The notes under the pieces: generated by a model | What the model saw: only the letters and a program-made list of their open reading frames with translations | Told to the model about the DNA's origin: nothing | The model's database searches: none | In this document: positions 46,082-54,616 of the stretch, in pieces | How the letters are laid out: each line of letters opens with the position of its first letter | Numbering within the stretch: position 1 is the stretch's first letter | Translations under genes and position numbers: made by a program | Source: Streptomyces roseolilacinus | GTDB taxonomy: Bacteria > Actinomycetota > Actinomycetes > Streptomycetales > Streptomycetaceae | Reading direction: 5' to 3' | DNA: 64,000 bases | Assembly (NCBI RefSeq): GCF_014649335.1 | Contig: NZ_BMSV01000013.1 | Span: 109,456 to 173,455, forward strand

Positions 46082-46918
46082 GTGGGATCTCTGCGCAATC
46101 CGGTCGGGCCGCTTCCCTCCTCCATCTACTGGCGGCGGAGGGCGATCGTCGCGGCCGTGGTCGCGCTGCTCGCCGTCCTGATCGCCTGGTTCGTCGGTTT
46201 CGGGAACGACGGGCCCTCCCAGGGCAACGACGGCGCCAACGCCGGCTCGCCCGCCCCGTCCATCACGCCGGGCCCGTCACCCTCGGGCCCCGCCATCAGC
46301 ACGCAGCCCGGCGGCCGCGACGAGTCCGGCGCCTCCGGAGGCTCGTCCGGCTCGGGCGGCTCCGATACCGGCGGCTCCGGCACCGGCGGGAGCGGCTCCG
46401 GCGCGGGCGGGGCGACGGGCGGCGGCTCCGGCCCGGGTGCGGGCACGGGCTCCGCCGCGGGCGGCCAGGGCGGCGGTTCGGGCTCCGGCCGGCAGGTCCC
46501 GGCCGGCTCGCCGCTGCCGAACTGCGTGCCGGGCACCCTCCAGCTGACGCTCGGCAGCACGGAGGTCTCGTACGCCCCCGACGAGAAGCCGCAGTTCCGG
46601 CTGACCGCGCGGAACACCTCCGCGACCGGGTGCAAGACCGATCTCGGCCCGGCCACCGCGGTCCTGACGATCAGTGACGAGGGCGGCGACGAGGTCTGGT
46701 CGTCCAAGGACTGCCCCAAGGGGCCCGGCAGCGTGTACGTCGCCGTCCCGGCCGGGGGCACCGCCACTTACCTGATCGAGTGGGACCGCCGCCACAGCGC
46801 GCCCCGCTGCGCCACGCCCCCCGTGAGGACGGCGGGCCCGGGCACCTACCTGGCGGAGGCCACCGTGCCGGGCGTGAAGGGCGTACTGCGGTCGTCGATC
46901 ACGCTGGCGAAGGACTGA
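46082..46918 (+). CDS. Membrane-anchored protein with Gly/Ser linker
   Basis: The 278-residue protein begins with SSIYWRRR and a single helix (about 20-42), then a ~100-residue Gly/Ser/Pro linker and an outer beta-rich domain (about 145-275) with two Cys pairs. I recall similar proteins beside disA in streptomycetes. TACAGT at -13 to -8 from GTG 46082 supports that start over 46022. Function unknown. Confidence 0.75.
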   Translation: MGSLRNPVGPLPSSIYWRRRAIVAAVVALLAVLIAWFVGFGNDGPSQGNDGANAGSPAPSITPGPSPSGPAISTQPGGRDESGASGGSSGSGGSDTGGSGTGGSGSGAGGATGGGSGPGAGTGSAAGGQGGGSGSGRQVPAGSPLPNCVPGTLQLTLGSTEVSYAPDEKPQFRLTARNTSATGCKTDLGPATAVLTISDEGGDEVWSSKDCPKGPGSVYVAVPAGGTATYLIEWDRRHSAPRCATPPVRTAGPGTYLAEATVPGVKGVLRSSITLAKD

Positions 46919-46946
46919 ACGGCGGGGGCCGGCGCCCCCGCGCCCG

Positions 46947-48068
46947 TCAGACGTACCGTTCGAGGATCGACGACTCGGCGAGCCGCGACAGGCCCTCCCG
47001 GACGCTGCGGGCGCGCGCCTCGCCGACGCCGTCGACGGCCTGCAGGTCGTCGACGCTCGCCGCGAGCAGCTTCTGCAGCCCGCCGAAGTGCTCCACGAGC
47101 CGCTCGATGATCGCGCCCGGCAGGCGCGGCACCTTCGCCAGCAGCCGGTAGCCGCGCGGCGACACCGCCGAGTCCAGGGTCTCCGGCGAACCGCTGTAGC
47201 CGAGCGCGCGGGCCACCGTCGGCAGCTCCAGCAGCTCGGCGTGCGAGAGCGCGTCCAGCTCCGTCAGCGCCTCCGCGACCGTACGGGACCGCTTCGCGGT
47301 CGGCTCGGGCACGTAGTCCCGCACGACCAGCTCGCGCTCCGGCTCCACGCCCGCGATCAGCTCGTCCAGCTGGAGCGCGAGGAGGCGGCCGTCCGTACCC
47401 AGCTCGACGACGTACTCCGCGATCTCCGTGGCGATCCGGCGGACCATCTCCAGCCGCTGCGCCACGGCCGTCACGTCCCGGACCGTCACCAGGTCCTCGA
47501 TCTCCAGCGCGGAGAGCGTCCCGGCCACCTCGTCGAGGCGCAGCTTGTACCGCTCCAGCGTGGCGAGGGCCTGGTTGGCGCGCGACAGGATCGCGGCGGA
47601 CTCCTCCAGGACGCGGCGCTCGCCGTCCACGTACAGGGCGATCAGCCGCATCGACTGCGACACGGAGATCACCGGGAAGCCGCACTGCTTGGACACCCGG
47701 TCCGCCGTGCGGTGCCGCGTGCCGGTCTCCTCGGTCGGGATCGACGCGTCGGGGACCAGCTGGACGCCCGCGCGGAGGATCTTGGTGCTGTCCTTGTCGA
47801 GGATGAGCGCGCCGTCGAGCTTGCACAGCTCGCGCAGCCGGGTCGCGGTGAACTCGACGTCCAGCACGAAACCGCCGGTGCACATCGACTCGACGGTCTT
47901 GTCCATGCCGAGGACGATCAGACCGCCCGTGTTGCCGCGGAGGATGCGCTCCAGTCCGTCCCGCAGCGCCGTGCCGGGGGCGACCGCGCTGAGGGACGCG
48001 CGCATCAGCGCTTCGTTGCCGGAGCCTCCGCCCGACTTTCCGGGTGTTGCCCGGTCGTTGGCTGCCAC
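46947..48068 (-). CDS. disA: DNA integrity scanning diadenylate cyclase
   Basis: DisA makes cyclic di-AMP from two ATP and scans DNA branch points. The 373-residue protein has the DAC motifs DGALILD and GTRHRTADR, a helical linker, and a C-terminal helix-hairpin-helix (VDDLQAVDGVGEARARSVREGLSRL). GTG 48068 is preceded by GGAGGAG-like sequence. Upstream radA is on the same strand, the usual pair. Confidence 0.95.
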   Translation of the reverse strand: MAANDRATPGKSGGGSGNEALMRASLSAVAPGTALRDGLERILRGNTGGLIVLGMDKTVESMCTGGFVLDVEFTATRLRELCKLDGALILDKDSTKILRAGVQLVPDASIPTEETGTRHRTADRVSKQCGFPVISVSQSMRLIALYVDGERRVLEESAAILSRANQALATLERYKLRLDEVAGTLSALEIEDLVTVRDVTAVAQRLEMVRRIATEIAEYVVELGTDGRLLALQLDELIAGVEPERELVVRDYVPEPTAKRSRTVAEALTELDALSHAELLELPTVARALGYSGSPETLDSAVSPRGYRLLAKVPRLPGAIIERLVEHFGGLQKLLAASVDDLQAVDGVGEARARSVREGLSRLAESSILERYV

Positions 48069-48242
48069 TGCACTCCTCCGGCTCGTACGGGTGGGCGAGA
48101 CCAGCCCAAAGTCTAGCGACCCCCACCGCACCGGTGGCTCCGCCGACGGATCCCCCGCCCGCCGGCCGCCCTCCCCGGTCCCGGGCGGAGGACCGGGGAG
48201 GACCGGGTCGGACCAGGGCGGACGGCGGGCGGGTCCGGCCTC

Positions 48243-49643
48243 CTACTCCGCGGCCGGGGCGGACGGCCGGCGGCCGCGGGGGAGGACCCGCAGGGCCTCG
48301 CCCACGTCCGCGACCTCCAGCACCCGCATCCCCGCCGGCACCTTCCCCGGGTCCCCCGGCACCAGCGCGTGCGTGAACCCCAGCCGGTGCGCCTCCGCGA
48401 GCCGCCGCTGCACCCCGGTCACCCGCCGGACCTCCCCGGCGAGGCCCACCTCCCCGATCGCCACCAGGTTCTTCGGCAGCGGCGTGTCGGACGCCGCCGA
48501 CGCCAGCGCCAGCGCGACCGCCAGGTCCGCCGCGGGCTCGGTCAGCCGCACGCCGCCCACCGTCGCGCTGTAGATGTCGCGCTTGCCGAGCGCGCTGATC
48601 CGCCCCCGCTGCTCCAGGACCGCCAGCATCATCGACACGCGGGACGTCTCCAGGCCCGAGGTCGTACGCCGGGGCGACGGGATCTGGGAGTCGACCGTCA
48701 GCGCCTGCACCTCCGCGACCAGCGGCCGCCGCCCCTCCAGCGTGACCGTCAGGCACGTGCCCGGCACGGGCTCGGCGCGCTGGGTCAGGAACAGCCCGCT
48801 CGGGTCGGCCAGGCCCGTGATGCCCTCGTCGTGCAGCTCGAAGCAGCCCACCTCGTCGGTCGCCCCGTACCGGTTCTTCACGCCCCGCACGAGCCGCAGC
48901 CGCGCGTGCCGGTCGCCCTCGAAGTGCAGCACCACGTCGACCAGGTGCTCCAGCAGCCGCGGCCCCGCGATGGCGCCGTCCTTCGTGACGTGGCCCACCA
49001 GCAGCGTGGCCATGCCGCGCTCCTTGGACGCCCGGATCAGCGCCCCGGCCACCTCCCGCACCTGCGCCATGCCGCCCGGCGCCCCCTCGATCTCCGGCGA
49101 CGCCACCGTCTGGACCGAGTCCAGGACGAGGAGCGACGGCTTGACCGCGTCCAGGTGCCCCAGGACCACCGACAGGTCCGTCTCCGCCGCCAGGTACAGG
49201 TGGTCGTGCAGCGCGCCGATCCGGTCGGCCCGCAGCCGCACCTGGCTCGCCGACTCCTCACCCGTCACGTACAGCGTCGGGTGCTCCTCGCTCGCCGCCT
49301 TCGCGGCCACGTCCAGCAGCAGCGTCGACTTGCCGACGCCGGGCTCGCCCGCGAGCAGGACGACCGCGCCGGGCACGAGCCCCCCGCCCAGCACCCGGTC
49401 CAGCTCGTCCACGCCCGTCGAGCGGGCCGTGGCCTGCCGCCCGTCGACCTGGCCGATCGGCACCGCCGCCGTCGACACCCGGCCGGCCGCCGTCGTCCGG
49501 ACGGCGGGCGCGCCGCCGTACTCCTCCACCGTCCCCCACGCCTGGCACTCGGGGCAGCGGCCGAGCCATTTGGCGGTCGTCCAGCCGCACTCGGTGCAGC
49601 GGTAGGACGGCCGGTCCTTGGTGGATTTCGTACGGGCAGCCAT
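48243..49643 (-). CDS. radA: DNA repair protein RadA
   Basis: RadA (Sms) drives branch migration in recombination. The 466-residue protein has a C4 zinc finger (CTECGWTTAKWLGRCPEC), Walker A (GEPGVGKST), the KNRYG motif and a Lon-like C-terminal domain. ATG 49643 is chosen. disA follows 174 bp downstream. Confidence 0.95.
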   Translation of the reverse strand: MAARTKSTKDRPSYRCTECGWTTAKWLGRCPECQAWGTVEEYGGAPAVRTTAAGRVSTAAVPIGQVDGRQATARSTGVDELDRVLGGGLVPGAVVLLAGEPGVGKSTLLLDVAAKAASEEHPTLYVTGEESASQVRLRADRIGALHDHLYLAAETDLSVVLGHLDAVKPSLLVLDSVQTVASPEIEGAPGGMAQVREVAGALIRASKERGMATLLVGHVTKDGAIAGPRLLEHLVDVVLHFEGDRHARLRLVRGVKNRYGATDEVGCFELHDEGITGLADPSGLFLTQRAEPVPGTCLTVTLEGRRPLVAEVQALTVDSQIPSPRRTTSGLETSRVSMMLAVLEQRGRISALGKRDIYSATVGGVRLTEPAADLAVALALASAASDTPLPKNLVAIGEVGLAGEVRRVTGVQRRLAEAHRLGFTHALVPGDPGKVPAGMRVLEVADVGEALRVLPRGRRPSAPAAE

Positions 49644-50022
49644 GCGACCCACCGTAGCCGCCGCCACTGACAGCGGACGGCCGCCCGCCGTGCGCCCGCG
49701 GGGACGCGCTCCCGCGGGCGTTCCCGAGGCCGCGGACCCCGGGCCGCTCACCGGCCCCGGCCCGTGCGCCAGCCCGCCCCGCCCATCCCGCCCCGTCCGA
49801 CCCGGCCCCGGTCCGCCCGGCCCCCACCCCGCCCCGGGCCGGCCGGGAAGGCGCCCGTACGGCCCGTCGGCCCGGGACCGGTGGGCGGGGCTTCCGCTAG
49901 GGCCGACACGGGACATTGGCAAATCCCCCTGTCCCCTTTCGAGGGATACGTTCACCCATAAGGCTTAAAAGTGTCGGAGCGGCACGAGGAGTGTGCCTCA
50001 AGGCGCCTACGGTCGCCGGGTG
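49644..50022. other. Gap between radA and the sigma/BACON gene
   Basis: The 379-bp gap is mostly GC-rich without an ORF I can support. An AT-richer patch at about 49905-49980, with CATAAGG and TTAAAAG, likely carries the promoter of the rightward gene, but exact hexamers were not resolved. Confidence 0.5.
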
Positions 50023-51708
50023 ATGAGCAGCAGGCTGGAGCACCCCACGGACACCACCGGCGCACACCGGGCGCAGCGCGGTGCGCCCCGGAGCGGGCGG
50101 GCGGTCGCGCAGGACCCGCCCGCCACCTACGAGCCGTACCTCGACGGCCTCTTCACCTACTGCCTCTCCGTGCTGTGCGACCACGACGCGGCCACCGCCG
50201 TCCTCGGCGAGGTCCTGGCCGTCGCGGAACGCCAGCAGGGGCGCTGCCCCGCGGAGCCCCCGCTCCGCAAGGCGTGGCTGTACGCCCTCGCCCGCTGGGC
50301 CTGCCTGCGCGAACTGGCCCGGCGGCGGCGCGCCCGGCACGGCGCGCACACCCGGCGGCCGGCCTCCGGGGAGGCCCCCCGCGTCCCCGAGGAGACCGCC
50401 GAGCGCCGCGGCGAACTCGCCCTCCTCGCCTGGCCGGAGGCGGCCGGCACCACACCGGAGCAGCGCGAGGCCCTGGAGCTCGCGGTACGGCACCAGCTGG
50501 GCGCCCCCGAGGTCGCCGCCGTCCTCGGCATGGCCCCGCAGGCCGCCCGCGAGCTGCTGTCCGCCGCCGCGTGCGAGGTGGAGCGCACCCGCGCCGCCCT
50601 CGCCGTCGTCGAGACCGGCACGTGTCCCGCCGTCGCCCGTCTCACCGGCGACCACCGGGTGCTGCTGTCCACGGCGCTGCGCCGGGAGCTGGTCCGGCAC
50701 GTCGACGACTGCCCGCTGTGCCGCCGTGCCGCCGAGCGCGCCGAGGCGGCCGGCCCCTGGCCGGGCTCCACGGTCACCCCCGCCACGCTCCCGCTCGTGC
50801 CGGCGCCCCGGTCGGCGGCGCGCGCCGCGATGCTGCACGCCCCCCGCGCGCGCTCCGCCGGGCCGCGCTTCGGGCGGAACGGTTTCCCTCTCGACCCCAA
50901 GGACCACGCCGCGCGCCGCGACCGGATGCGCGCCCGCGCCGTGACCACCACCGTCATCGCCACCGTCGTCGCGGCGCCCGTCCTCGCGCTGTGGGCCGCG
51001 TACCGGGGCGACACGGCGATCGACGAGGGCCGCGGGGACCAGACGTTCAGCGCCTCCGACGAGGCCGGCGCGAGGGCCGGCGGCGGCCACTACGCGAACG
51101 CCGGCAACGCCCGCACCGGCCCCGACCTCCGGTTCCGCACGCCCCGCCAGGCCCCCGGCGTCTCGGTGGAGGTGGTCGGCGGCGGCTCGGCCCCGTCGCC
51201 GGCGCTCGCCGGCCGCCTGGGCCCCGGCCGCGTCGCGGTCACGGCCCAGCCGTACGGCGACGCCACGGCGCTGACGCTCACCGCCACCGGCAGCGCCCCC
51301 GTCGACTGGTCCCTGCGGACGGACGCCCCCTGGCTCCGCGCCGACCGCGCGTCCGGCACGCTGGAGCCCGGCCGGTCGGTCACGGTGTACGTCTCCGTCG
51401 ACCGCGCCCGCGAACCGCGCGGGCCCTGGAGCGCCCGCATCCACGTCAGCCCGTCCGGCGCGGTCGTCGTCCTCACCGGGCACGGGCCCGACCGCCCCCC
51501 GGCCCACCAGGTGCCGCCCCACCGCCCCGCCGCGCCGCCCGCCCCGCGGCCGGACGCCCCGTCGGGTCCGTCGCCCACCCCGCCCCCGGCGAGCGAGCCG
51601 CCCCCGGCGACGGAACCCCCGCCGTCCTCCGACCCGCCGCCGGCGACGGACGCCCCGCCCCCGGCGAGCGAGCCGCCCGCGACCGAACCGCCGCCCCCCG
51701 CCCCGTAG
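50023..51708 (+). CDS. Membrane protein with sigma-factor-like N-terminus, zinc motif and BACON domain
   Basis: The 561-residue protein has an N-terminal segment like ECF sigma region 2 (YLDGLFTYCLSVLCDHDAATAVL, then LRKAWLYALARWACLREL), a region-4-like helix-turn-helix (LGAPEVAAVLGMAPQAARELL), an anti-sigma-type zinc motif (HVDDCPLC, about 225-233), a transmembrane helix (about 309-328), an outer beta-sandwich BACON-like domain (about 385-490), and a Pro-rich tail. A membrane-tethered sigma-like protein is implied; activity is unproved. Confidence 0.75.
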   Translation: MSSRLEHPTDTTGAHRAQRGAPRSGRAVAQDPPATYEPYLDGLFTYCLSVLCDHDAATAVLGEVLAVAERQQGRCPAEPPLRKAWLYALARWACLRELARRRRARHGAHTRRPASGEAPRVPEETAERRGELALLAWPEAAGTTPEQREALELAVRHQLGAPEVAAVLGMAPQAARELLSAAACEVERTRAALAVVETGTCPAVARLTGDHRVLLSTALRRELVRHVDDCPLCRRAAERAEAAGPWPGSTVTPATLPLVPAPRSAARAAMLHAPRARSAGPRFGRNGFPLDPKDHAARRDRMRARAVTTTVIATVVAAPVLALWAAYRGDTAIDEGRGDQTFSASDEAGARAGGGHYANAGNARTGPDLRFRTPRQAPGVSVEVVGGGSAPSPALAGRLGPGRVAVTAQPYGDATALTLTATGSAPVDWSLRTDAPWLRADRASGTLEPGRSVTVYVSVDRAREPRGPWSARIHVSPSGAVVVLTGHGPDRPPAHQVPPHRPAAPPAPRPDAPSGPSPTPPPASEPPPATEPPPSSDPPPATDAPPPASEPPATEPPPPAP

Positions 51709-51751
51709 GCGCGGTGACCGGCGGGCGTAGGCGCGGTGAGCCGGCGGTGCC

Positions 51752-52627
51752 CTACGCCACGGGGCCGGCCGGGCCCGCCGGGCCCGCCGGGCCCGCCGGG
51801 TCCGCCGGGTGCGGGGCCACCAGCGGCAGCGCGGACGCCAGCCGTGCCTCGCACAGCTCCACCAGCACGCCGTACGCCGCCTCGCCCATCAGCTCCGTCA
51901 GCTCCGGCCGGTACGTCACGTACACCGGTTCGCCCGCGCCGTGCGCCGAGGTGGCGGAGGTGCACCACCAGTGCAGGTCGTGGCCGCCGGGGCCCCAGCC
52001 CCGGCGGTCGTACTCGCCGATCGACACCTGGAGCACCTTCGTGTCGTCGGGCCGCTCGATCCAGTCGTACGTCCGCCGCACCGGGAGCTGCCAGCACACG
52101 TCCGGCTTCGTCTCCAGCGGCTCGCGCCCCTCCCGCAGCGCCAGGATGTGCAGCGCGCACCCCGCGCCGCCCGCGAAGCCGGGGCGGTTCTGGAAGACGC
52201 ACGAGCCGTTCCAGCGGCGCGTCTGCCGCTCGCCGTCCTCGTCGAGCTGCACCCAGCCCGACTCCGTCCCCACGTCGTGGAACTGCCACAGCTCCGGCGT
52301 GAGCCGCGCCACGTGCCCGGCGACCCGCTTCTCGTCGTCCTCGTCGGAGAAGTGCGCGCCCAGCGTGCAGCACCCGTCGTCGGCGCGGCCCGCCTGGATG
52401 CCCTGGCAGCCGCTGCCGAAGACGCACGTCCAGCGGGACGTCAGCCATGTCAGGTCGCAACGGAAGACCTGGTCCTCGTCCGCCGGATCGGGGAACTCCA
52501 CCCACGCGCGGGGGAAGTCCAGGCCCTTCTCGTCGTCCTCGCGGAGGACGCCGAACCCGGCCGCCGGGGCGTCACGCTTCTTGCCGGAAATCGATTTGCC
52601 CGGCTTGTCCTTCTTGGTCTTTGGCAC
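51752..52627 (-). CDS. Cys-rich protein, putative metal-binding
   Basis: The 291-residue protein has at least nine conserved-looking Cys, many in a cluster (CDLTWLTSRWTC, GSGC, DDGCC, then GGAGC, PDVCW, WWC). This recalls YkgJ/DUF3109-type zinc- or iron-chelating proteins, but identity is uncertain. The basic N-terminus is Lys-rich; the C-terminus ends in a GPA repeat from a 9-bp tandem repeat. GTG 52627 starts it, 49 bp from the divergent Ppx gene. Confidence 0.65.
   Translation of the reverse strand: MPKTKKDKPGKSISGKKRDAPAAGFGVLREDDEKGLDFPRAWVEFPDPADEDQVFRCDLTWLTSRWTCVFGSGCQGIQAGRADDGCCTLGAHFSDEDDEKRVAGHVARLTPELWQFHDVGTESGWVQLDEDGERQTRRWNGSCVFQNRPGFAGGAGCALHILALREGREPLETKPDVCWQLPVRRTYDWIERPDDTKVLQVSIGEYDRRGWGPGGHDLHWWCTSATSAHGAGEPVYVTYRPELTELMGEAAYGVLVELCEARLASALPLVAPHPADPAGPAGPAGPAGPVA
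51771..51806. repeat. 9-bp tandem repeat, four copies
   Basis: GGGCCCGCC recurs four times (last copy GGGTCCGCC) and encodes the collagen-like Gly-Pro-Ala tail of the Cys-rich protein. Confidence 0.85.
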
Positions 52628-52664
52628 TCCACCAGCGTAGGCGCAGCCCGTCCCCCGCTCGCAG

Positions 52665-52670
52665 TAGCGT
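52665..52670 (+). promoter_or_regulatory. Leaderless -10 hexamer TAGCGT for the Ppx/GppA gene
   Basis: TAGCGT is at -12 to -7 from ATG 52677, within the short divergent gap. Confidence 0.5.
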
Positions 52671-52676
52671 GCTGGC

Positions 52677-53606
52677 ATGAGACTCGGAGTCCTCGACGTG
52701 GGGTCGAACACGGTGCACCTGCTGGTCATGGACGCGCATCCGGGCGCCCGGCCGCGGCCCGCCCACTCGCACAAGGCGGAACTGCGCCTGGCCGAACTGC
52801 TGGACGCGGACGGCTCGATCGGCGCGGCCGGCGTCGACCGGCTCGTCACGATCGTCGGGGACGCCCGGCACACCGCCGAGGAGAAGGGCTGCGAGGCGGT
52901 CCTCCCCTTCGCGACCTCCGCCGTCCGCGACGCCGCCAACGCCGAAGCCGTCCTCGCGCGCGTGAAGGCCGAGACGGGCGTCGACCTCCAGGTCCTCACC
53001 GGGACGGAGGAGGCCCGGCTCACCTTCCTCGCCGCCCGCCGCTGGTTCGGCTGGTCGGCCGGGAAGCTGCTGCTCCTCGACATCGGCGGCGGCTCCCTGG
53101 AGATCGCGTACGGCATCGACGAGGAGCCCGACGCGGCCGCCTCCCTCCCGCTCGGCGCCGGGCGGCTCACCGCCGGCTGGCTGCCCGGCGACCCGCCGGA
53201 CCCGGCCGACGTGAAGGCGCTGCGCCGCCACGTGCGCGCGGAGATAGCCCGGACGGTCGGCGAGTTCGCCCGCTTCGGCAGGCCCGACCACGTCGTCGCC
53301 ACGTCCAAGACGTTCAAGCAGCTCGCCCGGATCGCCGGGGCGCCGGGTTCCGGCGACGGCCTGTACGTGCAGCGCGTGCTGAGTCGTACGTCACTGGAGA
53401 CGTGGGTGCCGAAGCTGGCCGCCATGACCGTCGCGCAGCGCCGCGCCCTGCCCGGCGTGTCCGAGGGCCGGGCAGGGCAGCTGCTGGCCGGGGCGCTGGT
53501 GGCGGAGGGCGCGATGGACCTGCTCGGCATCGACGTGCTGGAGATCTGCCCCTGGGCGCTGCGCGAGGGCGTCATCCTGCGCCGCCTCGACCACCTCCCC
53601 GAGTGA
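52677..53606 (+). CDS. Ppx/GppA family phosphatase
   Basis: The 309-residue ASKHA-fold protein hydrolyses polyphosphate or (p)ppGpp-type substrates. Motifs: LGVLDVGSNTVHLLV near the start, ATSAVRDAANA and LLLDIGGGSLEIAYG. It is the short single-module type. It overlaps the next gene as GTGA if that gene starts at 53603. Confidence 0.88.
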   Translation: MRLGVLDVGSNTVHLLVMDAHPGARPRPAHSHKAELRLAELLDADGSIGAAGVDRLVTIVGDARHTAEEKGCEAVLPFATSAVRDAANAEAVLARVKAETGVDLQVLTGTEEARLTFLAARRWFGWSAGKLLLLDIGGGSLEIAYGIDEEPDAAASLPLGAGRLTAGWLPGDPPDPADVKALRRHVRAEIARTVGEFARFGRPDHVVATSKTFKQLARIAGAPGSGDGLYVQRVLSRTSLETWVPKLAAMTVAQRRALPGVSEGRAGQLLAGALVAEGAMDLLGIDVLEICPWALREGVILRRLDHLPE

Positions 53607-53632
53607 CGGACCGGACCCGTACCCTTTCCCTC

Positions 53633-54472
53633 GTGGCAGACGTGGCAGAGCAAGCGGGGCGGCCGGCGGCGCGCGTGCCCCGCACGAAGGTCGCCCTCTC
53701 GACGGCCTCGGTCTATCCCGAGTCGACGGCGACGGCCTTCGAGGTGGCCGCGCGCCTCGGCTACGACGGCGTCGAGGTCATGGTGTGGACGGACCCCGTC
53801 AGCCAGGACCTGGAGGCCCTGCGCCGGCTCTCCGACTACCACCAGGTGCCCGTCCTCGCCGTGCACGCCCCCTGCCTGCTGATCACCCAGCGCGTCTGGT
53901 CGACCGACCCGTGGACGAAGCTCCAGCGGGCCCGGGCGGCGGCGGAGAGGCTCGGCGCGTCGACGGTCGTCGTCCACCCGCCGTTCCGCTGGCAGCGGCA
54001 GTACGCGCGCGACTTCGTCACCGGCATCCGGCGGATGGCGGACGAGACGGACGTGCGCTTCGCCGTCGAGAACATGTACCCCTGGCGGTACCGCGACCGC
54101 GAGATGCTCGCGTACGCCCCCGAGTGGGACGTCACCAAGGACGACTACCGCCACTACACGGTCGACCTCTCCCACACGGCGACCGCCCGCACGGACGCGA
54201 TGGCCATGGTCTCCCGCATGGGCGACCGGCTGGGCCACGTCCACCTCGCGGACGGGCGCGGCTCAGCGAAGGACGAGCACCTCGTACCGGGCCGCGGCAC
54301 GCAGCCCTGCGCCGAGCTGCTGGAACACCTCGTGCGCACCGGCTTCGACGGGCACGTCGTCATCGAGGTCAACACCCGGCGCGCCATGTCCGCCGCCGAA
54401 CGGGAGGCCGACCTCGCCGAGGCGCTGGCCTTCACCCGGCAGCACCTGGCGTCGTCGGTCCGCCTCCCGTGA
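53633..54472 (+). CDS. Sugar phosphate isomerase/epimerase-like TIM barrel
   Basis: The 279-residue protein is of the AP endonuclease 2/xylose isomerase-like TIM-barrel superfamily (ALSTASVYPESTATAFEVAARLGYDGVEVMVW; metal-ligand candidates in FAVENMYP and GHVHLADG). Substrate unknown. GTG 53633 has a TACCCT hexamer at -13 to -8; GTG 53603, overlapping ppx, is an alternative. Confidence 0.8.
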   Translation: MADVAEQAGRPAARVPRTKVALSTASVYPESTATAFEVAARLGYDGVEVMVWTDPVSQDLEALRRLSDYHQVPVLAVHAPCLLITQRVWSTDPWTKLQRARAAAERLGASTVVVHPPFRWQRQYARDFVTGIRRMADETDVRFAVENMYPWRYRDREMLAYAPEWDVTKDDYRHYTVDLSHTATARTDAMAMVSRMGDRLGHVHLADGRGSAKDEHLVPGRGTQPCAELLEHLVRTGFDGHVVIEVNTRRAMSAAEREADLAEALAFTRQHLASSVRLP

Positions 54473-54540
54473 CCGGGCGTGACCCCCGGGCCGGGGCCGC
54501 GGGAGGGTGACCGGCAGGCGATCCGCACGTCCCGCCATCC

Positions 54541-54578
54541 GGACATGGTGTCCACTTCCTGGAGAGGCGGCGTACGCT
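54541..54578 (+). promoter_or_regulatory. ilvD promoter region with palindrome
   Basis: TACGCT (54573-54578) is a likely -10. The perfect inverted repeat GGACA-TGG-TGTCC (54541-54553) overlaps the -35 position and could be an operator. Confidence 0.45.
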
Positions 54579-54616
54579 CGGAAGGAGCCAGTCTCTCTGA
54601 TGAGGAGCGAGCGACG

